Assembly: GCF_042100115.1 (NCBI RefSeq) | Contig: NC_091280.1 | Coordinates: 1 to 64,000 of the forward strand | DNA: 64,000 bases | Reading direction: 5' to 3' | DNA from: Alternaria dauci | Taxonomy: Eukaryota > Ascomycota > Dothideomycetes > Pleosporales > Pleosporaceae | In this document: positions 10,404-20,064 of the stretch, piece by piece | Position numbering within the stretch: position 1 is the first letter of the stretch | Layout of the letters: every line of letters begins with the position of its first letter | Translations under genes and position numbers: made by a program | Notes under the pieces: generated by a model | Told to the model about the DNA's origin: nothing | Databases searched by the model: none | What the model saw: the letters and a program-made list of their open reading frames with translations, nothing else

Positions 10404-11513
10404 GCTGGACGATATGCAAAAACAGAGTTTCAACGGTAGGTGAGACTTTGTTTCTATACGGACAGCACATCGTTAGCAATCGATCAGCGGAACAGGAGGC
10501 CACAACAACTTACCGACAAGGGTCAATGGGTAGGTAGAGATATCGACGTTGAGAGTGGTTTGCTTTCAAGAGAAGCAATTCGGGGAAGGTGTCAAGTAGT
10601 TGGTGTGGAGGAAAGTGTTATTTGTGCAGGACTAGGTAGCGCGAGCGCGAGAGACGCTAACGCCAAGCAAATTTTGCGTTGCTCACCTTGGGTTGTGCGT
10701 GAGGAAGCGAGGAGCAAGATAAAGACACGTGAAAAGAAGGATTGGATGGAGAACGATAGGGACGCGAAGAGGATATGGGGATCACCCGAGTTCTACAAGT
10801 TGGTACCAAGAGACAGAAGTGGACAGCCAGTCGACCTTTGGGCAATAGGAAGATAACTATCGGACCGGCCATACAAATAAGCGAGGACATGCCAAGGTGA
10901 ATGGGAGATCTAGCGAGCGTCAAGGCCACAGCAATGCGCAGCGTGTAGCCGGCTACGTCTTGGCTCTCTCCTTCGCGACTACAGTTAGTCCTACGGCTGG
11001 GTGATCCCCATATCTCTTTTCGCTTTCTTTTGTTTGGTTCTATCAACTTCTATGCTCGATTCAGTTCACGATGACGGCCAGAACTGCGTTTGGGTGATCC
11101 CCATGTCTCTCCCTACTTTCCCTGCTCCTTGTCTCTCTTCTCCCTCTGCTCGCTTTCTATACACTCGGGTGATCCCCATATCTTTTATCAACTTTCTCTG
11201 TTTCGCGCGTACGCAACGTGAGCCCGCGTCAGAGTCTTGTGCGCTGTACCCGCAATGCTCAACAGTGAGCGCTCACGCCAGAACCGGGTGGCTATACTAT
11301 GCCCTACTCCTGGTCATCGTTCTACTAGGCTCAGTACGGGCGACGAGGCTAAAATTACTGGGAGCTTCCCCTTTCACTTTTCACCGCTCTCCGGCTGTTT
11401 CCTCGCGCATGTTGCCACAACACGAACGTTGCGACGCTCGCCGCAACACCACCCACCCACCACGTACCGCAGCATCGTCAACCTGCATACACCTTCTACC
11501 ACGGGTGACTAGG
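10404..11513. promoter_or_regulatory. Shared divergent promoter with four copies of one motif
   Basis: The interval between the two helicase starts carries GGGTGATCCCCATATCT at 10999-11015 and 11167-11183, a one-base variant (ATGTCT ending) at 11092-11108, and an inverted copy around 10772-10787. The motif is an imperfect palindrome around GATC. Open frame continues upstream of the SNF2 ATG through three of the motifs, but only from a GTG codon, so I treat it as non-coding. Four copies in about 410 bp between divergent genes suggest a common regulator; no factor is identified. Confidence 0.6.
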
Positions 11514-14500
11514 ATGGACGATAACACGCAGTCACCCGCCCATCCACCGGCAGGCGACCCCAGCTCCCTTAGCTACTCGGGGAACCAAACAGAGATCTTC
11601 CGCGGCTTCGGCATCGACGACGCCACCAGACAAAAGGAGATAGCCAGGACGATTGACAAGATTCTTGTGGACAACTACCCCGATGCACGCAATCGAGGTG
11701 CAGCAAAGCTCAGCGACACTGCCAATGAAGACCTGAACAAGAACCTACACGCCCTGGTCTGGAAGTCCGTACCCGACTTCCGCAACGAACCCAAGGCGTG
11801 GAGGACAATGGCGATTAGCAAGTTGATCACACATTCTCTCAATCGCCTGAGGAAGCGTAAAGCGGAAGGCGACCATGCTAAAGCCCCAACCCCCAACCCC
11901 TTGACGGCAACCTCTACACTCCAAAAGCGCGAGTTATCGCCAGAATCAACGCACAACTCCAAAGACCACCCACCTAAGCGCTCTCGATCCAGAACCGTTC
12001 CTACAGGATTCACGCCTACTCCGAACAACGACAAGCCTGCTAATCCTCCCATGCCAACCGCTTCAAATCTCGACACACAGGTACATATATGCGCCGTAAA
12101 GGATGGAGAGATCAGCGAAGTAGTCAGCATGGTCGAATTCAGTGACATATGTTGGGAGGGCATCCCCAACTGGGAAAAACTACGCGACGAAGCTGAGCAA
12201 TGCTACGAAACTGCGCAAGGCCTAGGACTCGATGGATTCGACTTCAAGGGCCGCTTGTTTATCGCTCCAAGAGCAAATCAGCATATCGGAATTGGAAGCC
12301 AAGGTGGATTCAACTTTGCTATGCGAGAAATCCCAGCTGGCACAGCCGTAGTGTTTGTCACGACGGTTAGATTGAACGTAACCGACACGCAAGTTGCCTC
12401 CTCCAAAGTCGTCCCGCCAGCAGAGGTGCAAGATGGTCAGCAACAAGATGCCACCCACATGCAAGTTGCCTCCTCCGAGCCCGCCCCGCCAGCAGAGGTG
12501 CAAGGTGACCAGCAACAAGATGCCACCCACATGCAAGTTGCCTCCTCCGAGCCCGCCCCGCCAGCAGAGGTGCAAGATGGTCAGCAACAAGATGCCACCC
12601 ACATGCAAGTTGCCTCCTCCGAGCCCGCCCCGCCAGCAGAGGTGCAAGGTGACCAGCAACAAGATGCCACCCACATGCAAGTTGCCTCCTCCGAGCCCGC
12701 CCCGCCAGCAGAGGTGCAAGATGGTCAGCAACAAGATGCCACCCACATGCAAGTTGCCTCCTCCGAGCCCGCCCCGCCAGCAGAGGTGCAAGGTGACCAG
12801 CAACAAGATGCCACCCACATGCAAGTTGCCTCCTCCGAAGCCGTCCCACCGGAAAGTAAGGAGCTTACACCCAAGACACTCAAGGAGATACTAGATTTGG
12901 CGGCCAACATACATCCATTATCCTGGTCGAGGGAAGAATCCACACCTAGCAACAGCGCACACAAGCAGCATCCTGTAGGTCCGTTCTCGTCATACATGTC
13001 CAGGAATAACAGCATCGCCTTCCCCCGCACACTTCAACCCTCGTCGTTCACACCCGTGAATCTGCTACCGCTCGCCAGACCTGCCAAACCACCGTCCAGC
13101 GCACCTAAGTCCTTTCTCAAGTTTGTCGAGACCTTCCCTTCTAATAGCTACCACGGTAGCGGACTAGACGACCCAATACATATCAGCGACGATAGTGGTA
13201 GCAGCGATTCTAGTGACAGCGAGTCTAGTAACAACATGGACATTCTCGTAGACGATGAAGAGGTGCTAGAAGAATGCATGTTAGACGAAGGCGAACCGGA
13301 ACAACCCCCATTGAACGAACAAGCTAAGACCCAGGCAAACGCGCATTTCTCGAGCACTATGAAGGTGAAGATGGATGGTATGTCTGCTTTTGCGCACGCG
13401 CAAAAGTCGAACATAGACTTGTGGGACTTAGCCGCGCAAACCTTCGGCCTTGCGCTCGACGACCTCAAAGGCGACCAGATCAACCTCGGAACTGGGGTCG
13501 GCTTAAACCCAGATTTCCACCCGCTACCCCATCAGTTGGTCGGCGCCAAGGATGGCTTGGATGTCCTCGCCGGCGACCGAGGAGCACTTGTCATCGCCGA
13601 CGACATGGGCATGGGCAAGACGATCACCGATGTCCTCATATGGTATCTCAATTTTGCTAGATCGTACCAGCGCCTCGGCATCAGCGCGACGCCAGACTTC
13701 CCCTACACTGCTCTCAAATCGAACGGAGACGAGATAGAGACGCCGAATCTGTTTGGATGCACCTACTTTGTTGCGAGTGCAGCAGGCCTTGAAACATTGG
13801 TACAAGCATGGCGTATGATCATGGGTGGCAGCGCCCACTTGGCTCAAGGATCAGAGTACAAGCCACCGAAGCTGATAGTCTTGCACGGTACGGGCGAAGA
13901 GATTGTACAGCGTTATGGCGGTGCGAAGAACAGCATCTACTCTAGCATGACACCAAAAGAGTGGGATGAAGTCAACCGTCGCCCTAACTGGTTGAAATCA
14001 CGATTGGCCTATGGGGAGTACAACAAGGTGTGGAAGTTGAACAACCCGACTAAGGAATGGGCAAACAGCGTCCCTGAGACATCGGACTTCAGACCTCAAA
14101 AGACGAGCGTTAGGTTCTTGATAGTCTCAACTCGCGAGTCTTGGAAGACGAAGATCTTTGGCACGCTTGTCGATACCTCTGCGCCCCCTCAGTACAAGAG
14201 GCTAAAACAACAGTTAGAAAAGACCGACAAGAGGCATACTAAGAAGAGGGCGGCGTTGAGAGCACAGCTGAGCCTGTGCGCCAAGACGCATATGGACACT
14301 TCACGATTGCCTGCGCTTGATGGTCTCGGCCCTTGGCAGGCTCGTCGCATGCAAATATGGACAGACGACAAAGGTGTGAGGGTCGAGGTGTGGTTGGTCA
14401 CATTCGTTGGTTGCGCTGCAATAATCATGGTCGACGAGCTGCATACCGCCCCGGGTACAAAAACTCAAACCTACACCCACATCATCGACCCCATTTTGGA

Positions 14501-15875
14501 CTACAGGCCCAATGATCATCGTACTGGTATAGTAGGTCAGACGGGCACAGCTCTCACGAACGGGGTCGACCTGGTGTTAGGATTCGCCGACCACGTGATC
14601 CAGCGGTTAGTACAAAAGCAGTCCACCGATCCAGGCGCCAAAGCTTTAGCCAATTTGAAAGGGGTAGATTGTACTGCAGTGTGGAGAAAGCTCCTCAATA
14701 GCTACAAGAAGTATCACGACGGGATGCAGCGTTGTAAAACCGAGAAGGAAAAGAACAAAGTACAGTCCGCGCTCGACAAGCAACTCCAGTCCGGCGAGAT
14801 CAAGGACATGCTGAACAATTTTCGGGACATGGTTCGGTGGTGTTTCATAATGCGCGACACCGACAGTCTGGATCCCTGGCGCAAACCCCTCAACGTTGTC
14901 ACAGCAAAGCTTACTGTCAACTTCACGTATCTGCAGCACGATGCGTGTTACTTCGCTAACGTGGAACAAGAAGAGTCTCGCGTGCTAGCCGCGGTCAAAC
15001 AGCATTACGAGAAGGAAGTGGAGGCCTGGGAAGACCAAGGGGGAGAGAGCAGCAAGAAGTCCAAGCCCACCATGCCCCCAGGCGCAGTCGCAGACTCCGA
15101 GGCCTACCGCATTGCGCGACATGTCAGCATCTTTCCTAACCTTATGGCCGCAATCAACAATTGGGATGCCGACCAGCTTATCGGAGATCGGATCCTCGAC
15201 CCTCACCGCAGTCTCAGTAATAACAACGAAAACCTCCGCACAGCTCTTGTGAACAGCGACACAATTCGACACTCATTCATCTGGGACATTGCATTGGAGG
15301 CTTGCAAGGGCTCAGCCAAGGTCGCATACATTCACAAGACGTTGGAAGAGCTACGCAACAAGAAGACGACCATTCCCCATCCCCGTCCTCGCGCACACCA
15401 AGGAGAAACCCTAGAGTACAGAGCCAAGTACGTCGTACTCGCGAGCTCGACATTGTCACGTGCTCTGATCTACGCTTACATCTGCCAAACGTTTGGAGAG
15501 AAACACGTTGTTCATGCCTACAACGCCGTGACACGGGACAAGGAAGTACCCAAGTGGAAGAAGGTCTGGGATGAGGGGGGCGGCAAGGTCGACGATGGCG
15601 TCTATATTCTCGTGGGTGCAACGGGCGCGATGTGTCAGTCAATATCGCTTACAGAGGGCAACATCTTGCATGGTCTTGAGCCTCAGAGTAACGCGCATAT
15701 TGCTGAACAGGCTGCGAAACGCCAACATCGCATTAATACGAGGTTCGCCGAAGTCTTCGTTGAATGGCTGACAACTACTGCCCCTCAAGGATGCCGAGAC
15801 ACCATTGACATGAGGATAGTCAAGAACCTCCAAGCTAAAGGCTATTTTCAGAGCACGATAAAGGCGCAAGACTGA
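11514..15875 (+). CDS. SNF2-family (SF2) helicase/ATPase
   Basis: 1,453 aa from the ATG at 11514 (context AGGATGG). The frame is open further upstream but starts there with GTG inside promoter repeats. The N-terminal third is low-complexity and includes six 24-aa units (12390-12821) of the type QVASSEPAPPAEVQ, ending in DATHM. The ATPase domain has LPHQLVGAKDG, motif I DDMGMGKT near residue 695, motif II DELH near 973 (SNF2 proteins usually have DEAH), motif III TGTALTNG near 1010, then motif V-like GAMCQSISLTEGN and motif VI-like QAAKRQHRI near 1400. The C-terminal lobe is diverged, and the usual GRxxRIGQ is altered, so full remodelling activity is not assured. No intron is needed. It pairs with the divergent SF1 helicase gene. 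Confidence 0.88.
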   Translation: MDDNTQSPAHPPAGDPSSLSYSGNQTEIFRGFGIDDATRQKEIARTIDKILVDNYPDARNRGAAKLSDTANEDLNKNLHALVWKSVPDFRNEPKAWRTMAISKLITHSLNRLRKRKAEGDHAKAPTPNPLTATSTLQKRELSPESTHNSKDHPPKRSRSRTVPTGFTPTPNNDKPANPPMPTASNLDTQVHICAVKDGEISEVVSMVEFSDICWEGIPNWEKLRDEAEQCYETAQGLGLDGFDFKGRLFIAPRANQHIGIGSQGGFNFAMREIPAGTAVVFVTTVRLNVTDTQVASSKVVPPAEVQDGQQQDATHMQVASSEPAPPAEVQGDQQQDATHMQVASSEPAPPAEVQDGQQQDATHMQVASSEPAPPAEVQGDQQQDATHMQVASSEPAPPAEVQDGQQQDATHMQVASSEPAPPAEVQGDQQQDATHMQVASSEAVPPESKELTPKTLKEILDLAANIHPLSWSREESTPSNSAHKQHPVGPFSSYMSRNNSIAFPRTLQPSSFTPVNLLPLARPAKPPSSAPKSFLKFVETFPSNSYHGSGLDDPIHISDDSGSSDSSDSESSNNMDILVDDEEVLEECMLDEGEPEQPPLNEQAKTQANAHFSSTMKVKMDGMSAFAHAQKSNIDLWDLAAQTFGLALDDLKGDQINLGTGVGLNPDFHPLPHQLVGAKDGLDVLAGDRGALVIADDMGMGKTITDVLIWYLNFARSYQRLGISATPDFPYTALKSNGDEIETPNLFGCTYFVASAAGLETLVQAWRMIMGGSAHLAQGSEYKPPKLIVLHGTGEEIVQRYGGAKNSIYSSMTPKEWDEVNRRPNWLKSRLAYGEYNKVWKLNNPTKEWANSVPETSDFRPQKTSVRFLIVSTRESWKTKIFGTLVDTSAPPQYKRLKQQLEKTDKRHTKKRAALRAQLSLCAKTHMDTSRLPALDGLGPWQARRMQIWTDDKGVRVEVWLVTFVGCAAIIMVDELHTAPGTKTQTYTHIIDPILDYRPNDHRTGIVGQTGTALTNGVDLVLGFADHVIQRLVQKQSTDPGAKALANLKGVDCTAVWRKLLNSYKKYHDGMQRCKTEKEKNKVQSALDKQLQSGEIKDMLNNFRDMVRWCFIMRDTDSLDPWRKPLNVVTAKLTVNFTYLQHDACYFANVEQEESRVLAAVKQHYEKEVEAWEDQGGESSKKSKPTMPPGAVADSEAYRIARHVSIFPNLMAAINNWDADQLIGDRILDPHRSLSNNNENLRTALVNSDTIRHSFIWDIALEACKGSAKVAYIHKTLEELRNKKTTIPHPRPRAHQGETLEYRAKYVVLASSTLSRALIYAYICQTFGEKHVVHAYNAVTRDKEVPKWKKVWDEGGGKVDDGVYILVGATGAMCQSISLTEGNILHGLEPQSNAHIAEQAAKRQHRINTRFAEVFVEWLTTTAPQGCRDTIDMRIVKNLQAKGYFQSTIKAQD
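12390..12821 (+). repeat. 72-bp coding minisatellite in the SNF2 gene
   Basis: Six 72-bp units, each 24 codons, alternating between a DGQQQ and a GDQQQ form, so the real repeat is a 144-bp dimer present three times. A seventh partial unit follows at 12822. The frame is kept throughout, giving a Gln/Ala/Pro-rich unstructured spacer before the ATPase. Confidence 0.95.
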
Positions 15876-16192
15876 GATACTTTGAAGGAATGACTGCCCG
15901 GAAATCGCGGAGACATACTGTAACTTTCTCAAGTAGTCTGTAGTACAAAATCGATCCCATGACTCAATACCGATATAGGCGCACCAGACTAACATAGAGT
16001 AACGCTGTACGTATTGCCTACTGCTGCCACTGTAGGAAGCCTAGAAAGTTGCCTCTGTTAGCAATAGCAAGTTACTGCTGTACCTAGGTAACGTTGTGAG
16101 TGGAAGCGCTGCTGTCAGCCTGACTTGCGGGCGCGTGGTCTTCCGAGTCAGGCCGAATGCAACCTACCACACTAAATACTACTCCATGCTTC
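15876..16192. other. Intergenic, nothing coding seen
   Basis: The 3' flank of the SNF2 gene up to the 68-bp array. No supported gene. Confidence 0.5.
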
Positions 16193-16600
16193 GCAACCGC
16201 TTCGCAATGTGCCCTCGCTAGCAACCAACCGTTGCGGCAACTTGCGTCCCAAGCCATATCGCAACCGCTTCGCAACGTGCCCTCGCTAGCAACCAACCGT
16301 TGCGGCAACTTGCGTCCCAAGCCATATCGCAACCGCTTCGCAACGTGCCCTCGCTAGCAACCAACCGTTGCGGCAACTTGCGTCCCAAGCCATATCGCAA
16401 CCGCTTCGCAACGTGCCCTCGCTAGCAACCAACCGTTGCGGCAACTTGCGTCCCAAGCCATATCGCAACCGCTTCGCAACGTGCCCTCGCTAGCAACCAA
16501 CCGTTGCGGCAACTTGCGTCCCAAGCCATATCGCAACCGCTTCGCAACGTGCCCTCGCTAGCAACCAACCGTTGCGGCAACTTGCTTCCCAAGCCATATC
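16193..16600. repeat. 68-bp tandem array, six units
   Basis: Exactly six 68-bp units (408 bp), almost identical, each with CCGTTGCGGCAACTTGCG and CCAAGCCATATCGCAACCGC. Several 60-aa frames read the repeat and are not genes. A single diverged copy lies at 17572-17629. Confidence 0.95.
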
Positions 16601-17071
16601 GTGATCTAATGACATAGTTTTGTACGACGGCTTACGCCGAAAAGTCAGACATGGATGCGATACAGGCTCTAGCTGCAGCCTATAGGGTATATAAGCTCTC
16701 GGCGGTACAGCCACCTACTGCACTGAAATACGAGCTAGACCAGGGACAGGACTTCAACAAGAATGCGATTCGGAACACGGTGCTGTGCAACACCAAGGCG
16801 TTTGCAGATTCCAATGAAGCGAATCTACCAAAGCGAGAATCGGAGACTGAACAGCAGCATCACGACAGGATTGCACGCCGCATTTCAGGAGAATCAAACT
16901 AGGGCGATCGACTCGTTCGTGGAAGATCTGAGGAACCAGTGGCCAAGGCAGAGTCCCAGCGTGCCGTCCAGGACTGAGTATACTGCCTACCTCGACGTTT
17001 TCTCTACAGCGACAACCATTAGGAATCAGTTTGTTCATTGGTTCAACAACCGTCTGTTCATGCAGCAGACT

Positions 17072-17482
17072 TGTCAACAATCAAGCCAGCTTGATCGCTA
17101 TCAAGCTGGGGCATCAAGCTGGCGTATCAATCAAGCTAAGCTAGAGTAGAGGTATAAATCAATTAAGCCAAGCTACTATAAGCTAGCTTGATTGTTTGGC
17201 TTGATTGGCTTGATAGAATTAATACTCTATAAAGAAGGTTAAAGTAAGTAAGTAAGGTCACGTGGTGATAAGATCACGTGGTGATAAGATTATATAAGGA
17301 TACCCCTACACTATCCCCTTTTAAGCTTCTTGAAAGGGGGATTAATTTTGTTAAGCTAATCAAGCTAAACAAGCCAAGCTTATTAATTTTAACCATCAAG
17401 CCAATCAAGCTAAGCTGAGGTAGAGGTACCCACTAATCAAGCTAAGCTGGGGCACCCAGCTTGATTGGCTTGATTGTTGACA
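17072..17482. mobile_element. Non-autonomous TIR element (MITE-like), 411 bp
   Basis: Ends in perfect 17-bp terminal inverted repeats (TGTCAACAATCAAGCCA on the left, its complement on the right) and is flanked by ACT on both sides (17069-17071 and 17483-17485), which fits a 3-bp target duplication. The interior has many direct and inverted copies of AATCAAGCT and a tandem TCACGTGGTGATAAGA pair near 17260-17290. There is no coding capacity. The 3-bp duplication would suit several DNA transposon superfamilies; none can be named. Confidence 0.75.
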
Positions 17483-17571
17483 ACTCTGTCATGCAGTACC
17501 TTGGACAGTCCAGAGAGTTGCCCAAAAGGTGTTAGTAGGTGTATGAAGCCATACCGTGGTCTCTGCGTAAC

Positions 17572-17629
17572 TTGCCCTCGCTGGCAACCAACCGTTGCGG
17601 CAACTTGCGTCCCAAGCCATATCGCAACC
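17572..17629. repeat. Solitary copy of the 68-bp repeat
   Basis: Matches most of the 68-bp unit (GCCCTCGCT through CCATATCGCAACC) with a few differences, about 1 kb from the array. It lies just beyond the TIR element. Confidence 0.85.
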
Positions 17630-17716
17630 TTGCAGCTGGAACATTCGGACGCTTTAACTACCTTAGGGCTGGCGCTCCAACCTTCTTCACGCTGCACCTC
17701 TAAAGGCAAATACTAG

Positions 17717-18073
17717 TGTTATATTATTTGGAACTGCGCTCTTAGATGTACGAGGCAGAGCGACCCTCCCTATCTAGGACTACCTCTTTGAGATCTTTCG
17801 TGTCTTCAACAACTAAACTTTAGTATTCAATATTATATAAGAATAGCACTCTAAAAAGAGAAATAACATGTATTCTACACTCAAGGACGCGACCTCTTCT
17901 GGGATTAGGGACCGTACTCTACCTTGTTAGTCGGTGCGACTATATGCCGCACCTTGCCGGCACGCCCTGGCCCCCTGCTTTCCATGCCACGTCTTCTTTT
18001 CTCTGCTGTTATTCTTACTACTTTTCTACCCACACACTAATCGCTGGCTTAGAGCGTCAGCCTTGGTTCTAAA
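17717..18073. other. Intergenic, upstream of unknown gene
   Basis: Normal to slightly AT-rich DNA before the ATG at 18074. No supported gene; it presumably holds the promoter of the downstream gene. Confidence 0.5.
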
Positions 18074-19936
18074 ATGGATCAGTTACAGCTCGATAGTGAC
18101 CATTGTCAGGATAAACACAGCGGAAGAGGCTTTCCTGCACAGTGGGACGCTACAGTCGCTAACAACTTAGCATACAGCCCACCTAACCCGTCCTACAGCA
18201 GATTTCTTGCGCGTCGTCTCGCAGAACCATGCCGTGTACCAGGCGATGTACGATACGCGGGATGGATCGTTCCAGAAGTAGGCGACGACGAAGCGTGCAA
18301 GCCGGTTTTCATAGCCCACTCGACACTAGATGCGATATGGCTGCTGAAAGAGACGCTGGGTGCCAGCACACTTGACGCAGAAAATTGGGGGCGTCTCACA
18401 AGCGCTGCTATGGACTTTGCTAGTAGTAAGTCTCTAGAGCCTAGAAACTTAACTACAGCGCGGCTAATGACGCCAACGGAAGGCATCGCGGAGGACCGCA
18501 TGGCTATAGACTCAGACAAGGACGATAGCATACCGCCATCAGCACAGAGGGCTACAGGCGACCTTGTGCCGTACCGTAAACGTCCAGCCTCCTCATCGCC
18601 TATTCGCAGCGAGATCCGTGCCAACAGCTTAAACCGCCTAGCAATACAGGAGGACAGCGCGGACGAATCGACGGCTAGGGCTAGCGAAGTCAACACTATG
18701 ACAGTACACGCTGGCAAAGACACAGCTAGAGCGGAGGGGGGACACGAGCGCGGAACAAGCGACGAGGACAGCGAAAACCAGAGTGCGACGACGCCTCTAT
18801 CCGTAAAGAGGTCCGCAACAGTTACAAACAAGAATCGTCTTGCAGAGCTACGGCGTACAAGAAAGCTAGAAAGATCGCGTGTAATAAAGCTCGAGGCGAT
18901 AGGCTTAAAGGAACCGCCTGAGAAGATGCCTGCGCAGGAACGTATGGCGTACGGCAGCATTGCGCCAGACGATGAGCCGACGATCTCTTGGATCTTCAAG
19001 CAAAAAGTCGCGGAAGATGCTGATTTCTATACAGCCTCGCCAACACCCTACTATACTGCCTGCAGCATGCTAGCAAAAGCGCGTGCTTTTGGAAATGCAA
19101 CCTCGCAGTACAGCGCTGCGCAGTTCCTGCATAATTGGCGGAAACAGGGCACGCCGTTCTTGGTAAAACCAGTAGATCGTTATGTTCTTACCCAGACGCA
19201 AATGTCGCAGTCAGTGGATAGTAGCGCAACACTTCATACTGATGCCGACAATGCATTCTGCTTTGCCTGGGACATGTGCACACGGTACGAGACGATGCTT
19301 GCAGCTGTAAACATTGGCACTCGCTGGGCTTTCGCTTTGCTAGGGAAGGCGTACGCTCGCAAGGTCGACGAAATCCAGGTCGCTGATCGTCTAGCCAGTA
19401 ACGACAGAACTCGCAACAGGTACGGGAAGGGCCAGGCACGAACAGAGGCTATCACATATTTGGTCCATCTGGTTTGCCAATCACCATCTAAATCTGACCA
19501 CGCAGCCTTTCGTTACCGCCTAAAGCGAGCGACACGATGGTTCGACATAGTTCAAGCTCTAGGCTGGGGATCGCTGCTGCTCATACCCCACGAAGAGGTC
19601 TCAAACCATTGGCTCGAGCGTGTGCTGCGGAAGAACCAGCGCGATGTTTTTCTTGAGCTAGTGAAGCGCGAACGGCCGGAAATTTGCACGGCAAGCAGGG
19701 CCCTCGAAGCCTGGCTAGGGCCGGATGGAATTACTGGTGCGCCGATTGCTGGAAAGGAGAGGCTTAGCATTGAAGCGAATGCGCTAGCTACGGCGGTGGG
19801 GTTAACAGAGATTCCAGACAGCGAAGCCGAAGATGACACTGATTCTGACGCATCGGAAAGTATCCCGGCATCGCCGGCGCCATTGCGACAGATGTCGGTA
19901 CTTGAATTATTCTGTCCTGTAAGCCCTATAGGTTGA
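18074..19936 (+). CDS. Unknown protein, 620 aa
   Basis: Starts at the ATG at 18074 (context AAAATGG). Residues about 140-250 are polar, acidic and Ser-rich, probably disordered. A basic stretch (NKNRLAELRRTRKLERSR) follows near 255-272. Residues about 300-550 look globular and are rich in Trp, Arg and Leu (FLHNWRKQGTPFLV, RYRLKRATRWFDIVQALGW). The C-terminus is acidic (EIPDSEAEDDTDSD). No family is recognised. After the stop, another frame stays open to a stop at 20062-20064 (about 45 codons, including NYALRKKSDGLEEHNAELL), suggesting that the true C-terminus continues through a frameshift or an unmodelled splice. The basic and acidic tracts are compatible with a nuclear protein, which is inference only. 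Confidence 0.7.
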   Translation: MDQLQLDSDHCQDKHSGRGFPAQWDATVANNLAYSPPNPSYSRFLARRLAEPCRVPGDVRYAGWIVPEVGDDEACKPVFIAHSTLDAIWLLKETLGASTLDAENWGRLTSAAMDFASSKSLEPRNLTTARLMTPTEGIAEDRMAIDSDKDDSIPPSAQRATGDLVPYRKRPASSSPIRSEIRANSLNRLAIQEDSADESTARASEVNTMTVHAGKDTARAEGGHERGTSDEDSENQSATTPLSVKRSATVTNKNRLAELRRTRKLERSRVIKLEAIGLKEPPEKMPAQERMAYGSIAPDDEPTISWIFKQKVAEDADFYTASPTPYYTACSMLAKARAFGNATSQYSAAQFLHNWRKQGTPFLVKPVDRYVLTQTQMSQSVDSSATLHTDADNAFCFAWDMCTRYETMLAAVNIGTRWAFALLGKAYARKVDEIQVADRLASNDRTRNRYGKGQARTEAITYLVHLVCQSPSKSDHAAFRYRLKRATRWFDIVQALGWGSLLLIPHEEVSNHWLERVLRKNQRDVFLELVKRERPEICTASRALEAWLGPDGITGAPIAGKERLSIEANALATAVGLTEIPDSEAEDDTDSDASESIPASPAPLRQMSVLELFCPVSPIG

Positions 19937-20064
19937 ACAATAAACCGGGTTACCTGACGACCCTGAACTATGCGCTGCGGAAAAAGAGTGATGGGCTCGA
20001 AGAGCACAATGCTGAGCTTCTAGCGACACTCTACGGAAGTAGTGAGGTAGACGAGAGTTGCTAG

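Larger units (their letters stand above)
16651..17716 (+). pseudogene. Small gene remnant, frameshifted and split by a TIR element
   Basis: An ATG at 16651 opens 83 codons (to 16902). From about 16880 a second frame continues with convincing coding text (AIDSFVEDLRNQW, FVHWFNNRLFMQQ) up to the insertion at 17072. A frame after the insertion runs 17486-17716. A one-base shift near 16880 separates the first two parts, and the 411-bp element splits the second from the third. I do not recognise the family. The third part overlaps the single 68-bp repeat copy, so its coding value is doubtful. Confidence 0.4.

Noticed and set aside
11001..11513. N-terminal extension of the SNF2 protein
   Set aside because: It begins at a GTG inside a promoter motif, and the text is low-complexity. 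The ATG at 11514 has good context.
5997..15875. RecQ-type telomere-linked helicases
   Set aside because: The motifs are UPF1-like SF1 (DEAG, TVDKMQGAE) and SNF2 (DDMGMGKT, DELH), not RecQ (DEAH with RecQ-Ct).
16084..16536. Series of 60-82 aa minus-strand ORFs
   Set aside because: Each reads the same 68-bp repeat, shifted by one unit.
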